Assembly (NCBI RefSeq): GCF_000316115.1
Contig: NZ_JH993797.1
Span: forward strand, 4,078,486 to 4,142,485
DNA: 64,000 nucleotides
Direction of reading: 5' to 3'
Source of the DNA: Leptolyngbya sp. PCC 7375
GTDB lineage: Bacteria; Cyanobacteriota; Cyanobacteriia; Phormidesmidales; Phormidesmidaceae
Shown here: piece after piece, positions 1-8,410 of the stretch
Position numbering within the stretch: position 1 is the first letter of the stretch
Layout of the letters: the number at the start of each line of letters is the position of its first letter
Notes under the pieces: generated by a model
What the model saw: the letters and a program-made list of their open reading frames with translations, nothing else
The model's database searches: none
What the model was told of the DNA's origin: nothing
Position numbers and translations under genes: made by a program

Positions 1-444
1 TGCCTGCACCCCATCAGCACCACTGCCCCGCAACAGGTTATAAAGCACAGTTTCAGCTCGATCAGTTGCCGTATGTCCTGTAACCACATGGCCATAGCTA
101 TGGGTGCTAGCCAGCTCTGCAAATATGCCGTAGCGCCAACTGCGGGCAGCAGCTTCTGTTTTCGGTAATTCTGGGGCTGCCGCCAAAAAATAAGGGAGTT
201 GCCACTGCCGAACAAGGTTTGCCACATGGGCAGCGTTATCAGCAGAGTCAGATCGCCAGCCATGATCACAGTGCACTACTGCCAGCTGCCAATTCCATTT
301 TGGCTGTAGGTCTAACAGTAGCTTCGCCAAACACAAAGAATCCTGCCCTCCAGACACTCCCATTAAAATGGCTGTGCCTTTAGGCAGCAGGGACGTTGTC
401 TTAAGTAAAGTATGAATCTTGGCGTGAATGGCAGTCCAAGGCAT
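1..444 (-). CDS. tilS: tRNA(Ile)-lysidine synthase, N-terminal part (cut by window edge)
   Basis: TilS uses ATP to attach lysine to C34 of the tRNA-Ile that reads AUA codons. The minus strand is open from an ATG at 444 to the window edge, 148 codons. The protein starts MPWTAIHAKIHTLL. The PP-loop signature SGGQDS of N-type ATP pyrophosphatases lies near residues 30-36. It is followed by VVHCDHGWRSDSADNA, the family's second conserved block, and by GHTATDRAET, matching the GH..dD..ET block of TilS. The C-terminal part lies outside the window, so integrity cannot be judged. A small ORF lies 36 bp upstream on the same strand. Confidence 0.9.
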   Translation of the reverse strand, partial: MPWTAIHAKIHTLLKTTSLLPKGTAILMGVSGGQDSLCLAKLLLDLQPKWNWQLAVVHCDHGWRSDSADNAAHVANLVRQWQLPYFLAAAPELPKTEAAARSWRYGIFAELASTHSYGHVVTGHTATDRAETVLYNLLRGSGADGVQA

Positions 445-480
445 GGCAGGTCAGCGGTGAATTGTAAATCGCAAACAGCT

Positions 481-591
481 CTATAGGGGCGGCCAAGACA
501 TTGGCACGAGAAGCAAAGGTTGACCAGGGGCCATCACTGCTAGCAACGCAACCGTAGCAGCCAGGGTAAAGGCAGAGCGGGGCTTAAACAT
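481..591 (-). CDS. Possible 36-residue hydrophobic small protein upstream of tilS
   Basis: A short minus-strand ORF reads MFKPRSAFTLAATVALLAVM and continues to a TAG stop. It has a positively charged start followed by a run of Ala, Leu and Val, like a signal peptide or single membrane helix. A GAGG sequence sits about 9 nt before the ATG, a plausible ribosome binding site. It lies directly upstream of tilS on the same strand. It could be a real small membrane peptide, the remnant of a secreted protein, or chance. No family recognised. Confidence 0.3.
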   Translation of the reverse strand: MFKPRSAFTLAATVALLAVMAPGQPLLLVPMSWPPL

Positions 592-1004
592 ATCTAAAAA
601 CCTCGTTTTGATAAAAGCCGTGCCCACTGAAAAGCCACAGGATGTAAACGTAAGTTACAGAAACATCAGTAGTAAACCACCAATAATCTTGTCGTCACCC
701 AAAAATTCAGACGACTTACGATGTACTGAATAAACAACAAATATCTAGATATCCTGATTTTTCAAGAAATAACGCTCCATGTTTGACCCATTCCAGGCAA
801 GCTTCACTCTTAAATACACCTGAAGAGGAATAGATGAGAACGGATCAAACATATATGTGTCGAGTATGTGTCGAGTTCAACCTTATGACTAATTCAATAG
901 CAGTGTGACAATCAATATCGAAAACCCTGAGGGCAATCAAAACATGCGCTGATTAGAAAGAGGTTTGGGCTCTATAGTGGTTTATGCTCTTCGGTGACCA
1001 CTGA
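592..1004. other. Intergenic region between the tilS side and minC
   Basis: This is the divergent control region between the minus-strand tilS side and the plus-strand min operon. I see no convincing ORF, RNA gene or long repeat. The 12-nt string atgtgtcgagta/atgtgtcgagtt occurs as a short near-direct repeat around 855-877. Promoters of both directions should lie here but none is clear enough to place. Confidence 0.4.
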
Positions 1005-2096
1005 GTGGTCGATTTTTTATCTGTAGTTAAAGGCGTCCTAGAAGCACTCTTAGCCAACTCGAATATGGATAACGGCGCAGGCAAAAATATAACCAATCCA
1101 GAGGTTTTCGATAGTCCTCTCCAGCCAGACGAGCCTACTAATACTGATACGTCTGAGCAGTCAAATATGTCCGAGAAGACATCGCAGCTGGACCCTGCAA
1201 CGTCAGTCACGGCTGATCATGAGGCTAATCAAACTAGCCGCTCCGCGCTGTCTGCACGGTTAAAGAGAACGGAAAATGTAGAACTCTATATATTTGAAGA
1301 GGAAAATAATGACGAGGGTGACGCCTTGGTCGATGTATCGTCTTTAGACCTAGAGGTAGACCAGTCAGAAAGCGTCTCTAAACAGCAGGTTACCTTTAAG
1401 AGCGAGCAAGGACGACTATTACTAATGCTGTCTCCCGCAGCGGAGAAAAAGTTCACCCCGGTGGAGTGGGACGAGTTATGTCAACAGCTTTCTCGCCGTC
1501 TTAACTCTGAAAATCGTTTCTTTCAACCCAATACAACGGTGCATCTGATTGCCCGTGATCGACTGCTCGATAATCGTCAGCTGCAAGAACTCGATGAGCT
1601 ATTGCAAACGGCTCAGCTAAGGATGAAGCGGATTTATACGCAGCGGCGACAGACGGCGGTTGCGGCGGCCACAGCAGGCTATTCCGTAGATCAGCAAACC
1701 TTAGAACATCTGACTGATTCCCAAGATCCAGGGAAAGCGCTGGAAACGCCTCTCTACATACAGTTGACCGTGCGCTCTGGAACTGAAATTCGACATCCAG
1801 GTTCCATTGTCGTTTTAGGTGATGTGAATCCGGGGGGATCCTTGATCGCCGCAGGCGATATTTTCGTTTGGGGTCGTCTGCGGGGTATAGCCCATGCCGG
1901 TTCAGATGGTAATTCAGATTGCCGAATTATGGCATTGCACATGCAACCAACGCAGCTACGCATTGCCGATAAGGTGGCTCGGGCACCGGAAAAACCACCG
2001 GCCTTATATCAGCCAGAAGTTGCTTATATTAGCAATGAAGAAATTCGGATTGCGATCGCATCCGAATTTGCCCAGATTCACCTCAATGTCCCTTGA
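1005..2096 (+). CDS. minC: Septum site-determining protein MinC
   Basis: MinC blocks FtsZ ring formation away from mid-cell and is recruited to the membrane by MinD. The C-terminal third (about residues 248-355) is the MinC beta-helix domain: the Gly-rich stretch SIVVLGDVNPGGSLIAAGDI followed by FVWGRLRGIAHAG and a C-terminal IRIA segment. The first ~125 residues are acidic and Ser/Thr/Asn-rich, unlike compact proteobacterial MinC, as is common in cyanobacteria. The start is uncertain: the frame opens at GTG 1005, with ATGs at 1065 and 1167, and none has a clear Shine-Dalgarno. It is followed by minD and minE in the same direction, so this is a min operon. Confidence 0.88.
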   Translation: MVDFLSVVKGVLEALLANSNMDNGAGKNITNPEVFDSPLQPDEPTNTDTSEQSNMSEKTSQLDPATSVTADHEANQTSRSALSARLKRTENVELYIFEEENNDEGDALVDVSSLDLEVDQSESVSKQQVTFKSEQGRLLLMLSPAAEKKFTPVEWDELCQQLSRRLNSENRFFQPNTTVHLIARDRLLDNRQLQELDELLQTAQLRMKRIYTQRRQTAVAAATAGYSVDQQTLEHLTDSQDPGKALETPLYIQLTVRSGTEIRHPGSIVVLGDVNPGGSLIAAGDIFVWGRLRGIAHAGSDGNSDCRIMALHMQPTQLRIADKVARAPEKPPALYQPEVAYISNEEIRIAIASEFAQIHLNVP

Positions 2097-2249
2097 AAAG
2101 AGAGTTCCAGCACAGACTCAAGCACTTGCATAGGGCGATCCACAAAAATTCCCTGGAGAATTTCCCATAAAATTTGCCACAACGTGCGATTATTGCCCTA
2201 CTTGAGCCCTACCCTTCGCGAACACCGTCCTCAATCGCCCATTTAATTC

Positions 2250-3050
2250 ATGGCTATGAACCGCATTATTGTCATTACCTCCGGTAAGGGAGGCGTTGGG
2301 AAAACCACCTGCACGGCCAACCTGGGAATGGCCCTAGCCAAGTCAGGTAAACGCGTCGTAGTAATTGATGCTGACTTTGGGCTACGTAACCTAGATCTAC
2401 TGCTGGGCCTAGAAAATCGCATCGTTTATACGGCCCTAGACGTACTGGCTGGTGAATGCCGCCTCGATCAGGCACTGGTCAAAGATAAACGTCAGCCGAA
2501 TTTAGCCCTGCTACCTGCTGCTCAGAATCGCTCTAAGGAATCAATTACCCCAGAGCAGATGAAAAAACTGGTCAGAGCCCTGACCAAGGCCTACAACTTT
2601 GTATTAATCGATAGCCCCGCTGGAATTGAGATGGGTTTTCGCAATGCGATCGCAGCAGCCCGCGAAGCCATTATTGTCACCACGCCTGAAATCTCTGCTG
2701 TCCGTGATGCTGACCGGGTAATTGGTCTTTTAGAAGCCAATGACGTTAAGGCAATGCGACTGATTATCAATCGACTGAAGCCATCCATGGTGGAAGCTGA
2801 GCAAATGATGTCGGTGAAGGATGTGCAAGATATTTTGGCAGTGCCACTGTTAGGGGTCATTCCCGATGATGAGCAAGTGGTAGTCTCAACTAACAATGGG
2901 GAACCCCTCATCCTCAGTAAGGATCTTTCTCAAGCAGGTACTGCTGTTTCCAACATTGCTCGTCGTCTACAAGGAGAAAAAGTCCCACTCATGGATCTGA
3001 GTGTGCCAAAGGATAGCTTTTTAAAAAAATTACGTCAGTTATTTAACTAG
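2250..3050 (+). CDS. minD: Septum site-determining ATPase MinD
   Basis: MinD is a membrane-associated ATPase of the ParA/MinD class that carries MinC to the membrane and is released by MinE. The deviant Walker A motif SGKGGVGKTT is at residues 11-20, and DADFGLRNLDLLLG (switch I region) and LIDSPAGIEMG (Walker B region) follow. The C-terminus FLKKLRQLF forms the amphipathic membrane-targeting helix. Length of 266 residues is normal. An in-frame ATG at 2256 is an alternative start. It lies between minC and minE. Confidence 0.97.
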   Translation: MAMNRIIVITSGKGGVGKTTCTANLGMALAKSGKRVVVIDADFGLRNLDLLLGLENRIVYTALDVLAGECRLDQALVKDKRQPNLALLPAAQNRSKESITPEQMKKLVRALTKAYNFVLIDSPAGIEMGFRNAIAAAREAIIVTTPEISAVRDADRVIGLLEANDVKAMRLIINRLKPSMVEAEQMMSVKDVQDILAVPLLGVIPDDEQVVVSTNNGEPLILSKDLSQAGTAVSNIARRLQGEKVPLMDLSVPKDSFLKKLRQLFN

Positions 3051-3116
3051 TTTTTTATTCAAACGGTTAATGGACAGCGACCGTTGATTTTGCCATCCGT
3101 CTCATCGGAAACGATC

Positions 3117-3509
3117 ATGATTAGTGAATTCCTAGAAAGACTCTTTGGAACCCCTGAACCGGTTAGCCGTGACACGGCTAAACAGCGCCTTCGGCTTGTT
3201 TTGGCCCATGACAGATCTGACATCTCACCCCAAAACTTAGAAAAGCTGCGCAAAGAAATCTTAGAGGTCGTTTCGCGTTATGTAGAGATCGATTTTGATG
3301 GTCTGGAATTCTCTCTGGAGTCAGACCAGCGGGTAACGGCCTTGATGGCCAACTTACCAATCCGACGCATACGGCCTAATCCACTAGAGCCCGAGAGTCC
3401 GGTAGAGGCAACCAAGGAGCCTAATCTGGAACTCGAAGATACTACTGCCACTGATCTAGATCAGGTGGTTGAGGAGGCCTCAGAGACAGCTGACATTCCC
3501 TTGGATTAA
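3117..3509 (+). CDS. minE: Cell division topological specificity factor MinE
   Basis: MinE stimulates MinD ATPase and restricts MinCD to the poles. I place the start at ATG 3117 (MISEFLERLFG), because this matches the membrane-binding N-terminus of MinE; the frame is open further up to a TTG at 3084. The anti-MinCD and dimerisation regions follow (RLRLVLAHDRSDISP, then VSRYVEIDFDGLEFSLE). The last ~35 residues are an acidic, Pro/Thr-rich tail beyond the usual MinE domain. The TAA stop overlaps the stop of the convergent methyltransferase gene in a TTAA tetranucleotide. Confidence 0.95.
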   Translation: MISEFLERLFGTPEPVSRDTAKQRLRLVLAHDRSDISPQNLEKLRKEILEVVSRYVEIDFDGLEFSLESDQRVTALMANLPIRRIRPNPLEPESPVEATKEPNLELEDTTATDLDQVVEEASETADIPLD

Positions 3510-4006
3510 TTGGATAATCGCCATTGGCGATTGTATTCGTAGATTGCGATCGCACCCGCCGTCTGCACATTTAATGATTCCACTCGTCCGTATTGGGGGA
3601 TGGTTAGAGTCACATCACACACAGCAGCAATATCAGCTGGAATACCCGTTAATTCGCGGCCCAATAGTAACAAGGTTTTTGCCGGAAATGTGTAGTCTGT
3701 CAACTTTTGGACTGAACCACCTACCGTCAGAGCAACACGGACATAGCTATTTTGCTGAGCTAGCCATTGGCCCAGCTGTTCTGGTGGACAATACTCTAAT
3801 GTTTGCCAACGCTGTGCAGATGCCGAAATTTTACGAAACTCCCAGGAACCATCAGGGGCAGGCAGAATAAGCCGGTTCACCCCTAACACTTCGCAGGTAC
3901 GACACAAGGCAGCTTGATTCGTAGTGTTCTCGATCAGTGATGCACATACAACCAAGTCCAGAACAGATTTAGGTACAGGCCCCCTAGGCTTGTGGGTCAT
4001 GCGCAC
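3506..4006 (-). CDS. SpoU/TrmH-family RNA 2'-O-methyltransferase
   Basis: A 166-residue protein of the SPOUT (alpha/beta knot) superfamily, which methylates ribose 2'-OH of tRNA or rRNA using S-adenosylmethionine. Three motifs are visible: N-terminal LIENTTNQAALCRTCEVLGV (motif 1, with the conserved Asn), LLLGRELTGIP (motif 2) and IPQYGRVESLNVQTAGAIAI (motif 3). The short length, with no extra RNA-binding N-terminal domain, resembles TrmH/TrmL-like enzymes; the target base cannot be told from sequence. It is convergent with minE and the two genes share a 4-bp stop overlap. Confidence 0.88.
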   Translation of the reverse strand: MRMTHKPRGPVPKSVLDLVVCASLIENTTNQAALCRTCEVLGVNRLILPAPDGSWEFRKISASAQRWQTLEYCPPEQLGQWLAQQNSYVRVALTVGGSVQKLTDYTFPAKTLLLLGRELTGIPADIAAVCDVTLTIPQYGRVESLNVQTAGAIAIYEYNRQWRLSN

Positions 4007-4039
4007 TCTCCGCTAAAACCCATATTTAGGGACAAATGC

Positions 4040-4645
4040 CTAATCCCCTGGCACAAGCTCCACGTTTAATTCATTGACAACACGGCGGCGTAGCTCTTTA
4101 GATTCTTCACGAGGCATCAGATCAAACACCTCCCTAAAAACATCATCGACATCTTCATAGGTAACGGCACCGGTCTGGTCAAAGCGCACTTTACCACTAC
4201 CATCTAGCACCAGAGTTTGAGGAACTGAACCTTTGAAGTAATACCCTGACTCATTAGGCGAAAATGAATCTTTTAACGGCACAGCATCAGCCATCACAGG
4301 TACAAAATTAGCCACCCTGCCATAGGGAGCCTGTAGCTGTGAAATGACAAACGAATATTCTTTGCAGTCGCTGCTGTCATCGACATAGAAAAACAGCAGC
4401 GTTGGCTTTTCTTGCTTGAGGGACTGCGCCAAGTTGACACGGGGCGGCACAATGGCTCCATTGCCCGCATAGAGGGCAAAAATATTGCCGTCATATCTAT
4501 CGTCAGTGAGGCTTGCCCAAGCGTGACCAGGATTGCACAAGGTGGGGATAAGGAAAGTTGCGATCGCAATACCAAACACCACCCAACGCTTTATTAAAGA
4601 ATGATTGACAACTGCTCTCAACTGTCTAATCACAAAACTGCCCAT
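4040..4645 (-). CDS. Thioredoxin-fold thylakoid protein, PSI accumulation factor-like
   Basis: A 201-residue protein with an N-terminal membrane segment or signal (WVVFGIAIATFLIPTL, about residues 21-37) and a soluble thioredoxin-like domain: KPTLLFFYVDDSSDCKEY, then SVPQTLVLDGSGKVRF, the cis-Pro region. There is no CxxC; only a single Cys occupies the place of the redox pair. This composition is like the cyanobacterial slr1796-type protein implicated in photosystem I accumulation, a name I give from memory of the family and hold only moderately. It lies upstream, on the minus strand, of the methyltransferase. Confidence 0.6.
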   Translation of the reverse strand: MGSFVIRQLRAVVNHSLIKRWVVFGIAIATFLIPTLCNPGHAWASLTDDRYDGNIFALYAGNGAIVPPRVNLAQSLKQEKPTLLFFYVDDSSDCKEYSFVISQLQAPYGRVANFVPVMADAVPLKDSFSPNESGYYFKGSVPQTLVLDGSGKVRFDQTGAVTYEDVDDVFREVFDLMPREESKELRRRVVNELNVELVPGD

Positions 4646-4730
4646 AACGTCCTGGTTTTAATGCCTACACTATTACCATTACGCCACAGAACGGACACTA
4701 TCTCCCACAGCAGCTATAGGAAGAACACCA

Positions 4731-5375
4731 CTAACTACCTCGAAAACTTTCAATTACAGTGAGCAATTCACCCTTGGCTTCAGAGTACGCTTGCGCAGTT
4801 GTCCAACCAACCACCTGAAAATAGCTGTTTTCCCCCTCAACTGTTGTGTGCAAGTACGTCACAGCTTGATTGTCCACACTCCCTTGGATTTCATACTGCA
4901 CAGCATTAAGGCCATTCAGCGAGGTAACGTTTGTCGCTTTATCAGGCTGTTTCTGGCTCAACCCTCTATCAAAAAAACTTAGATACTGCAGGGCATGATT
5001 ACCCAAGGGAAACCCATCCAATTCAGCCTTTTTCGGATCGGCTAAGACCATGACATACATCGTCCGATCTTCGTGGGCAGCATATAAGTCAGCATCAGGA
5101 CGCAACGTCTGGACATCAACCCATCCCGCAGGAAGCGTTAGCTGCACATCACTCTCTTCGTTTTTCAATAGCGTCTGACCATTGGACAAGTTTTGAATCG
5201 AAATCGCATTGATGACATCTTTAGTGCGCTCACCCACGCGGTTACAGCTGGTGAGACCGAGCAATAAACATGTTGAAAGCACGAGTGCTGAAAATGATTT
5301 CACTCCCCCCTGACGTCCCTGAAGATCAAATCTAAAAACCATTGATTTACACCAGTTTCGCAGCATTTTTGGCAT
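4731..5375 (-). CDS. Conserved lipoprotein, function unknown
   Basis: A 214-residue protein with a long basic N-terminus, a hydrophobic stretch (LVLSTCLLLGLTSC) and a lipobox LTSC near residue 44, so it should be lipidated and exported. A start at the internal ATG of residue 12 (MVFRFDLQ) would give a more usual signal peptide. The mature part begins its folded domain at LPAGWVDV and contains alternating hydrophobic strands (YVMVLADP, NAVQYEIQG, NSYFQVVGWTT). This resembles PsbP/DcrB-like lipoproteins, but no diagnostic motif is seen. No function assigned. Confidence 0.65.
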   Translation of the reverse strand: MPKMLRNWCKSMVFRFDLQGRQGGVKSFSALVLSTCLLLGLTSCNRVGERTKDVINAISIQNLSNGQTLLKNEESDVQLTLPAGWVDVQTLRPDADLYAAHEDRTMYVMVLADPKKAELDGFPLGNHALQYLSFFDRGLSQKQPDKATNVTSLNGLNAVQYEIQGSVDNQAVTYLHTTVEGENSYFQVVGWTTAQAYSEAKGELLTVIESFRGS

Positions 5376-5473
5376 TTTACAGCGTCCGTCCCATCATTAG
5401 CACAGAGGCTTACAGCTATCTCTGTGCCCACACTCTGTGCTCACAACAAGCAAAACAAAATGGATTCCAAGCA

Positions 5474-5500
5474 TCAAGACATTTACCAGGAATGTCTTGA
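5474..5500. repeat. Inverted repeat upstream of ychF
   Basis: TCAAGACATT (5474-5483) and AATGTCTTGA (5491-5500) are perfect inverted copies around a 7-nt loop. No T run follows on either strand, so it is more likely an operator-like or RNA stem element than a terminator. The surrounding gap 5376-5683 holds nothing else that I recognise. Confidence 0.5.
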
Positions 5501-5683
5501 CTTAACGTACTAGATACCCATTAGCCAAAGCATAGAACACATCTGGCTAAAATCTTGAGTTTCTAACACCCAAAACCACAGTGATTAATTCAGAGCACCC
5601 GTGAATTACAGTTTCCCAAACCCCAAGGTTATCGCTTTGACCTATGCTGGACTATGGAAATTTCTTCATAAAAATTAGAGACC

Positions 5684-6775
5684 ATGCTTAGAGCTGGAAT
5701 CGTCGGGCTCCCCAATGTAGGCAAATCAACCCTTTTCAACGCACTAGTTGAAAACGCAAAAGCCCAAGCAGCGAACTTCCCGTTCTGCACCATTGAACCC
5801 AATGTTGGCGTGGTAGCAGTGCCCGATGCTCGTTTAGCTGTCTTGACCGAAATTTCCAAATCAGAGAACACGGTTCCAGCACGCATAGAATTTGTAGACA
5901 TTGCTGGCCTTGTCAAAGGCGCAAGTAAAGGTGAAGGCCTCGGCAACCAGTTTTTGGCTAACATCCGTGAAGTAGACGCCATCGTCCATGTAGTGCGTTG
6001 TTTTGAAAATGACGACATTATTCACGTTGATGGCTCAATTGACCCACTACGCGATGCCGAGATTATCAACTTGGAACTGGCTCTGGCTGACCTAGAGCAA
6101 ATTGAACGCCGCATGGAACGCGTTCGTAAACAAGCAAGGAGAGATCCAGAAGCCCAAGCGGAACTTGCTGTACTTGAAAAAATTCAGCCTGTGCTAGCCG
6201 AAGGGAAATCAGCGCGCCTTGTGGAGCTAGAAGACGACGAAGAACTACTCATTAAGTCCTTAGGTTTTTTAACCCGCAAACCCATTATTTATGGGGCGAA
6301 CGTATCAGAAGATGAACTTGCCGAGGGCAATGACTGGGTTGAGCAGATTAAAACCCTGGCAGCAAAAGAAAATGCACAGGTTGTCACCATCTCCGCTCAA
6401 GTCGAAGCAGAGCTCCTAGAGCTGCCAGAAGATGAGCGCATCGACTTTCTAGAAGCACTTGGAGTGGAAGAAGGGGGACTCAAATCCCTCATTCGGGCCA
6501 CCTACGATTTGCTCGGGTTACGCACATATTTCACCACTGGCCCCCAAGAGTCCCGTGCTTGGACCATCAACGCAGGCATGTCTGCCCCTCAAGCAGCGGG
6601 TGTTATCCACAGCGATTTCGAACGGGGCTTTATTCGGGCTGAAACGATTGCTTACAAGGCCCTGGTAGAACACGGCTCTATGAACGCTGCTAAAGAGAAA
6701 GGTCTATTGCGTAGCGAAGGTAAGGACTACGTGGTGCAAGAAGGAGATGTCATGCTATTTAGATTTAATGTTTAG
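5684..6775 (+). CDS. ychF: Redox-regulated ATPase/GTPase YchF (Obg family)
   Basis: YchF is a universally conserved P-loop NTPase of the TRAFAC class that binds ribosomes and prefers ATP over GTP. The G1 motif GLPNVGKST lies at residues 8-16. DIAGLVKGASKGEGLGNQFL is the G3 region and extended switch II. NVSEDEL replaces the canonical G4 NKxD, as is typical of this family. The C-terminal TGS domain (FTTGPQESRAWTI to VQEGDVMLFRFNV) is complete. Length of 363 residues is standard. The stop is 3 bp before the VOC protein gene, suggesting co-transcription. Confidence 0.97.
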   Translation: MLRAGIVGLPNVGKSTLFNALVENAKAQAANFPFCTIEPNVGVVAVPDARLAVLTEISKSENTVPARIEFVDIAGLVKGASKGEGLGNQFLANIREVDAIVHVVRCFENDDIIHVDGSIDPLRDAEIINLELALADLEQIERRMERVRKQARRDPEAQAELAVLEKIQPVLAEGKSARLVELEDDEELLIKSLGFLTRKPIIYGANVSEDELAEGNDWVEQIKTLAAKENAQVVTISAQVEAELLELPEDERIDFLEALGVEEGGLKSLIRATYDLLGLRTYFTTGPQESRAWTINAGMSAPQAAGVIHSDFERGFIRAETIAYKALVEHGSMNAAKEKGLLRSEGKDYVVQEGDVMLFRFNV

Positions 6776-6778
6776 ACC

Positions 6779-7252
6779 ATGGTAAATGCGGAGAAGACCG
6801 TGCTATCGAGATTGCATCTCAAGCGCCCATGCCTATTAGTGGCAGATTTGGAACAGTCTCTCAGACTATATCGTGACTGCTTGGGCTTTCAACTCGACTA
6901 TGTAGGCAAGGCGGATGCTGATTCCTATCTATACTCAGCATTTCAGCTACCAGCCACCGCACAGATGCGGTTCGCAGCCCTGAGCACAGAGGAAGAGCCC
7001 CGCGCCTTGGCACTCACGGAGGTTAAAGGCAGCTGTTTGCCACCAGCTCCTGTGCCTTACCGTGGCGCTACCGTCATTCGCATTCCCTCCTTGGCTGCCG
7101 CCTTGCCCCAGATCCAGTCATTGGGTCTAACACCAATTAAAGCGAGTTCCTTTGACGCCCCTCCCGACCTCAAATTTACAGAACAGGCCGTTTGTGACTT
7201 TGATGGCCATCTGCTAGTCCTTTACGAAGTGCAACGGCTTTCTGAAACTTAG
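6779..7252 (+). CDS. VOC-superfamily (glyoxalase/bleomycin resistance-like) protein
   Basis: A 157-residue protein with the two beta-alpha-beta-beta-beta modules of the vicinal oxygen chelate fold. The first begins LKRPCLLVADLEQSLRLYRDCLGFQL, the second around GATVIRIPSLAAALPQIQSLGL, ending VCDFDGHLLVLYEVQ. The terminal Asp-Gly-His and late Glu fit a metal-binding face. Substrate unknown. The start ATG is 4 nt after the ychF stop, in a tight pair. It could be lactoylglutathione lyase-like or a dioxygenase-like protein; the sequence does not decide. Confidence 0.75.
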   Translation: MVNAEKTVLSRLHLKRPCLLVADLEQSLRLYRDCLGFQLDYVGKADADSYLYSAFQLPATAQMRFAALSTEEEPRALALTEVKGSCLPPAPVPYRGATVIRIPSLAAALPQIQSLGLTPIKASSFDAPPDLKFTEQAVCDFDGHLLVLYEVQRLSET

Positions 7253-7319
7253 GTCTACTGCCCTGGCTACGATCTCACGAATTTATCAGAAAAAATCTAT
7301 TCCCAAAGGCTGTCCATCC

Positions 7320-8219
7320 ATGGCAGATCCGATTAGAATCTGTCCAAATGCCTTATACGCTGGCTCGAATACTGTGGTGGCAAATCGGTTTCTGAAATCT
7401 CCGTTGACAATCCCTTATTGGGCAGCCCTCTCGCTGATGATGAACGGGGTGTTATTTATTGCGCTGCTAGTCATTTGGCAGGACAAATCTGGCGGCGGTG
7501 ACCCAACAGTTCTGCCGCAGGCGAATGCCGCCTATGCCACTGATCCGACATCTGCCATTGAACCAGCACCAGAGATTCAACCGAATCGACAGCGTCTGAG
7601 TTACCAACAGTGGGTCAGCCTGTTGGGGCAAGAAATTGAGACGATGGCTGATAAAAACCCAGATCACCTGACTATTTTGCTAGGTGACTCGCTGAGTTTG
7701 TGGTTTCCAGCAGAATTGTTGCCTGGGCGTCGGATATGGATGAATCAGGGGATTTCCGGCGAAAAAACCTACACCCTACTGTCACGTCTACACCTGCTCG
7801 ATGTTGCCAATGTCGACACCATCTTTTTGATGATTGGCATTAATGATCTGATCTGGGGTCAAAGCGATCAAGATGTCCTGAACAACTATCGCGACATCAT
7901 GGACTATCTAGCCACCAATCATCCTGGTACCCAAGTGGTAGTGCAGTCCATATTGCCCCATGGTGCAGAAACCGCCACCTGGGAAAGCCGGCATCTGTTA
8001 CTCGAACTACCCAACGAACGGATTCGAGCCATGAATCAGTCCTTAGAAAACATCGCAGATGAGTACGATGCTTACTATCTGGAGCTGTATCCGATTTTCT
8101 CCAACGGTGAGGGCAAACTGAGACCGGATCTAACGACCGATGGCCTACACCTGAACCGAGAAGGGTATTTGGTGTGGCGTGCTGCGATCGCACTTTATAG
8201 TCAACTGGAATTACCATAG
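7320..8219 (+). CDS. Membrane-anchored SGNH/GDSL-family hydrolase
   Basis: A 299-residue esterase/lipase-like protein. One hydrophobic helix (YWAALSLMMNGVLFIALLVIW, about residues 33-53) is followed by a Pro/Ala-rich linker and the SGNH domain. The catalytic Ser is in LLGDSLSLWFP, the Gly of block II is in NQGISGEKTY, the Asn of block III in IGINDLIWG, and the Asp-His pair in TDGLHLNREGY. It probably acts outside the cytoplasmic membrane on acyl or acetyl esters. A second SGNH enzyme without an anchor is at 18802-19500. Stop is followed by a non-coding stretch before ispH. Confidence 0.82.
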   Translation: MADPIRICPNALYAGSNTVVANRFLKSPLTIPYWAALSLMMNGVLFIALLVIWQDKSGGGDPTVLPQANAAYATDPTSAIEPAPEIQPNRQRLSYQQWVSLLGQEIETMADKNPDHLTILLGDSLSLWFPAELLPGRRIWMNQGISGEKTYTLLSRLHLLDVANVDTIFLMIGINDLIWGQSDQDVLNNYRDIMDYLATNHPGTQVVVQSILPHGAETATWESRHLLLELPNERIRAMNQSLENIADEYDAYYLELYPIFSNGEGKLRPDLTTDGLHLNREGYLVWRAAIALYSQLELP

Positions 8220-8323
8220 GTGAGAAAGGGAATGGGCAAAGCCCCCAGTTTGAGACCCCAACATAAATTTTGAAGGGTATTAAAAGCTTTGGCCACTCAA
8301 GTATTGAAATTTATCTCTACTCT

Positions 8324-8365
8324 CTAGTCCCCACTCCCTATTCCCTAGTCCCCACTCCCTATTCC
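8324..8365. repeat. Short tandem repeat (two 21-bp units built of heptads)
   Basis: The 21-bp unit CTAGTCCCCACTCCCTATTCC occurs twice in perfect tandem (8324-8344, 8345-8365). Each unit is itself three related heptamers, CTAGTCC, CCACTCC and CTATTCC. Heptameric short tandemly repeated repetitive (STRR) sequences of this C-rich kind are well known in intergenic DNA of filamentous cyanobacteria. It sits in the ispH leader. Confidence 0.8.
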
Positions 8366-8410
8366 CCTTTTCGGTAGACTAGGTACATTCGCTGCATCTT
8401 TGTAAAACCA

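Noticed and set aside
953..1210. Minus-strand ORF of 85 codons over the minC start
   Set aside because: It lies antisense to the minC N-terminal region, has no SD or domain, and looks like a shadow of low-complexity coding DNA.
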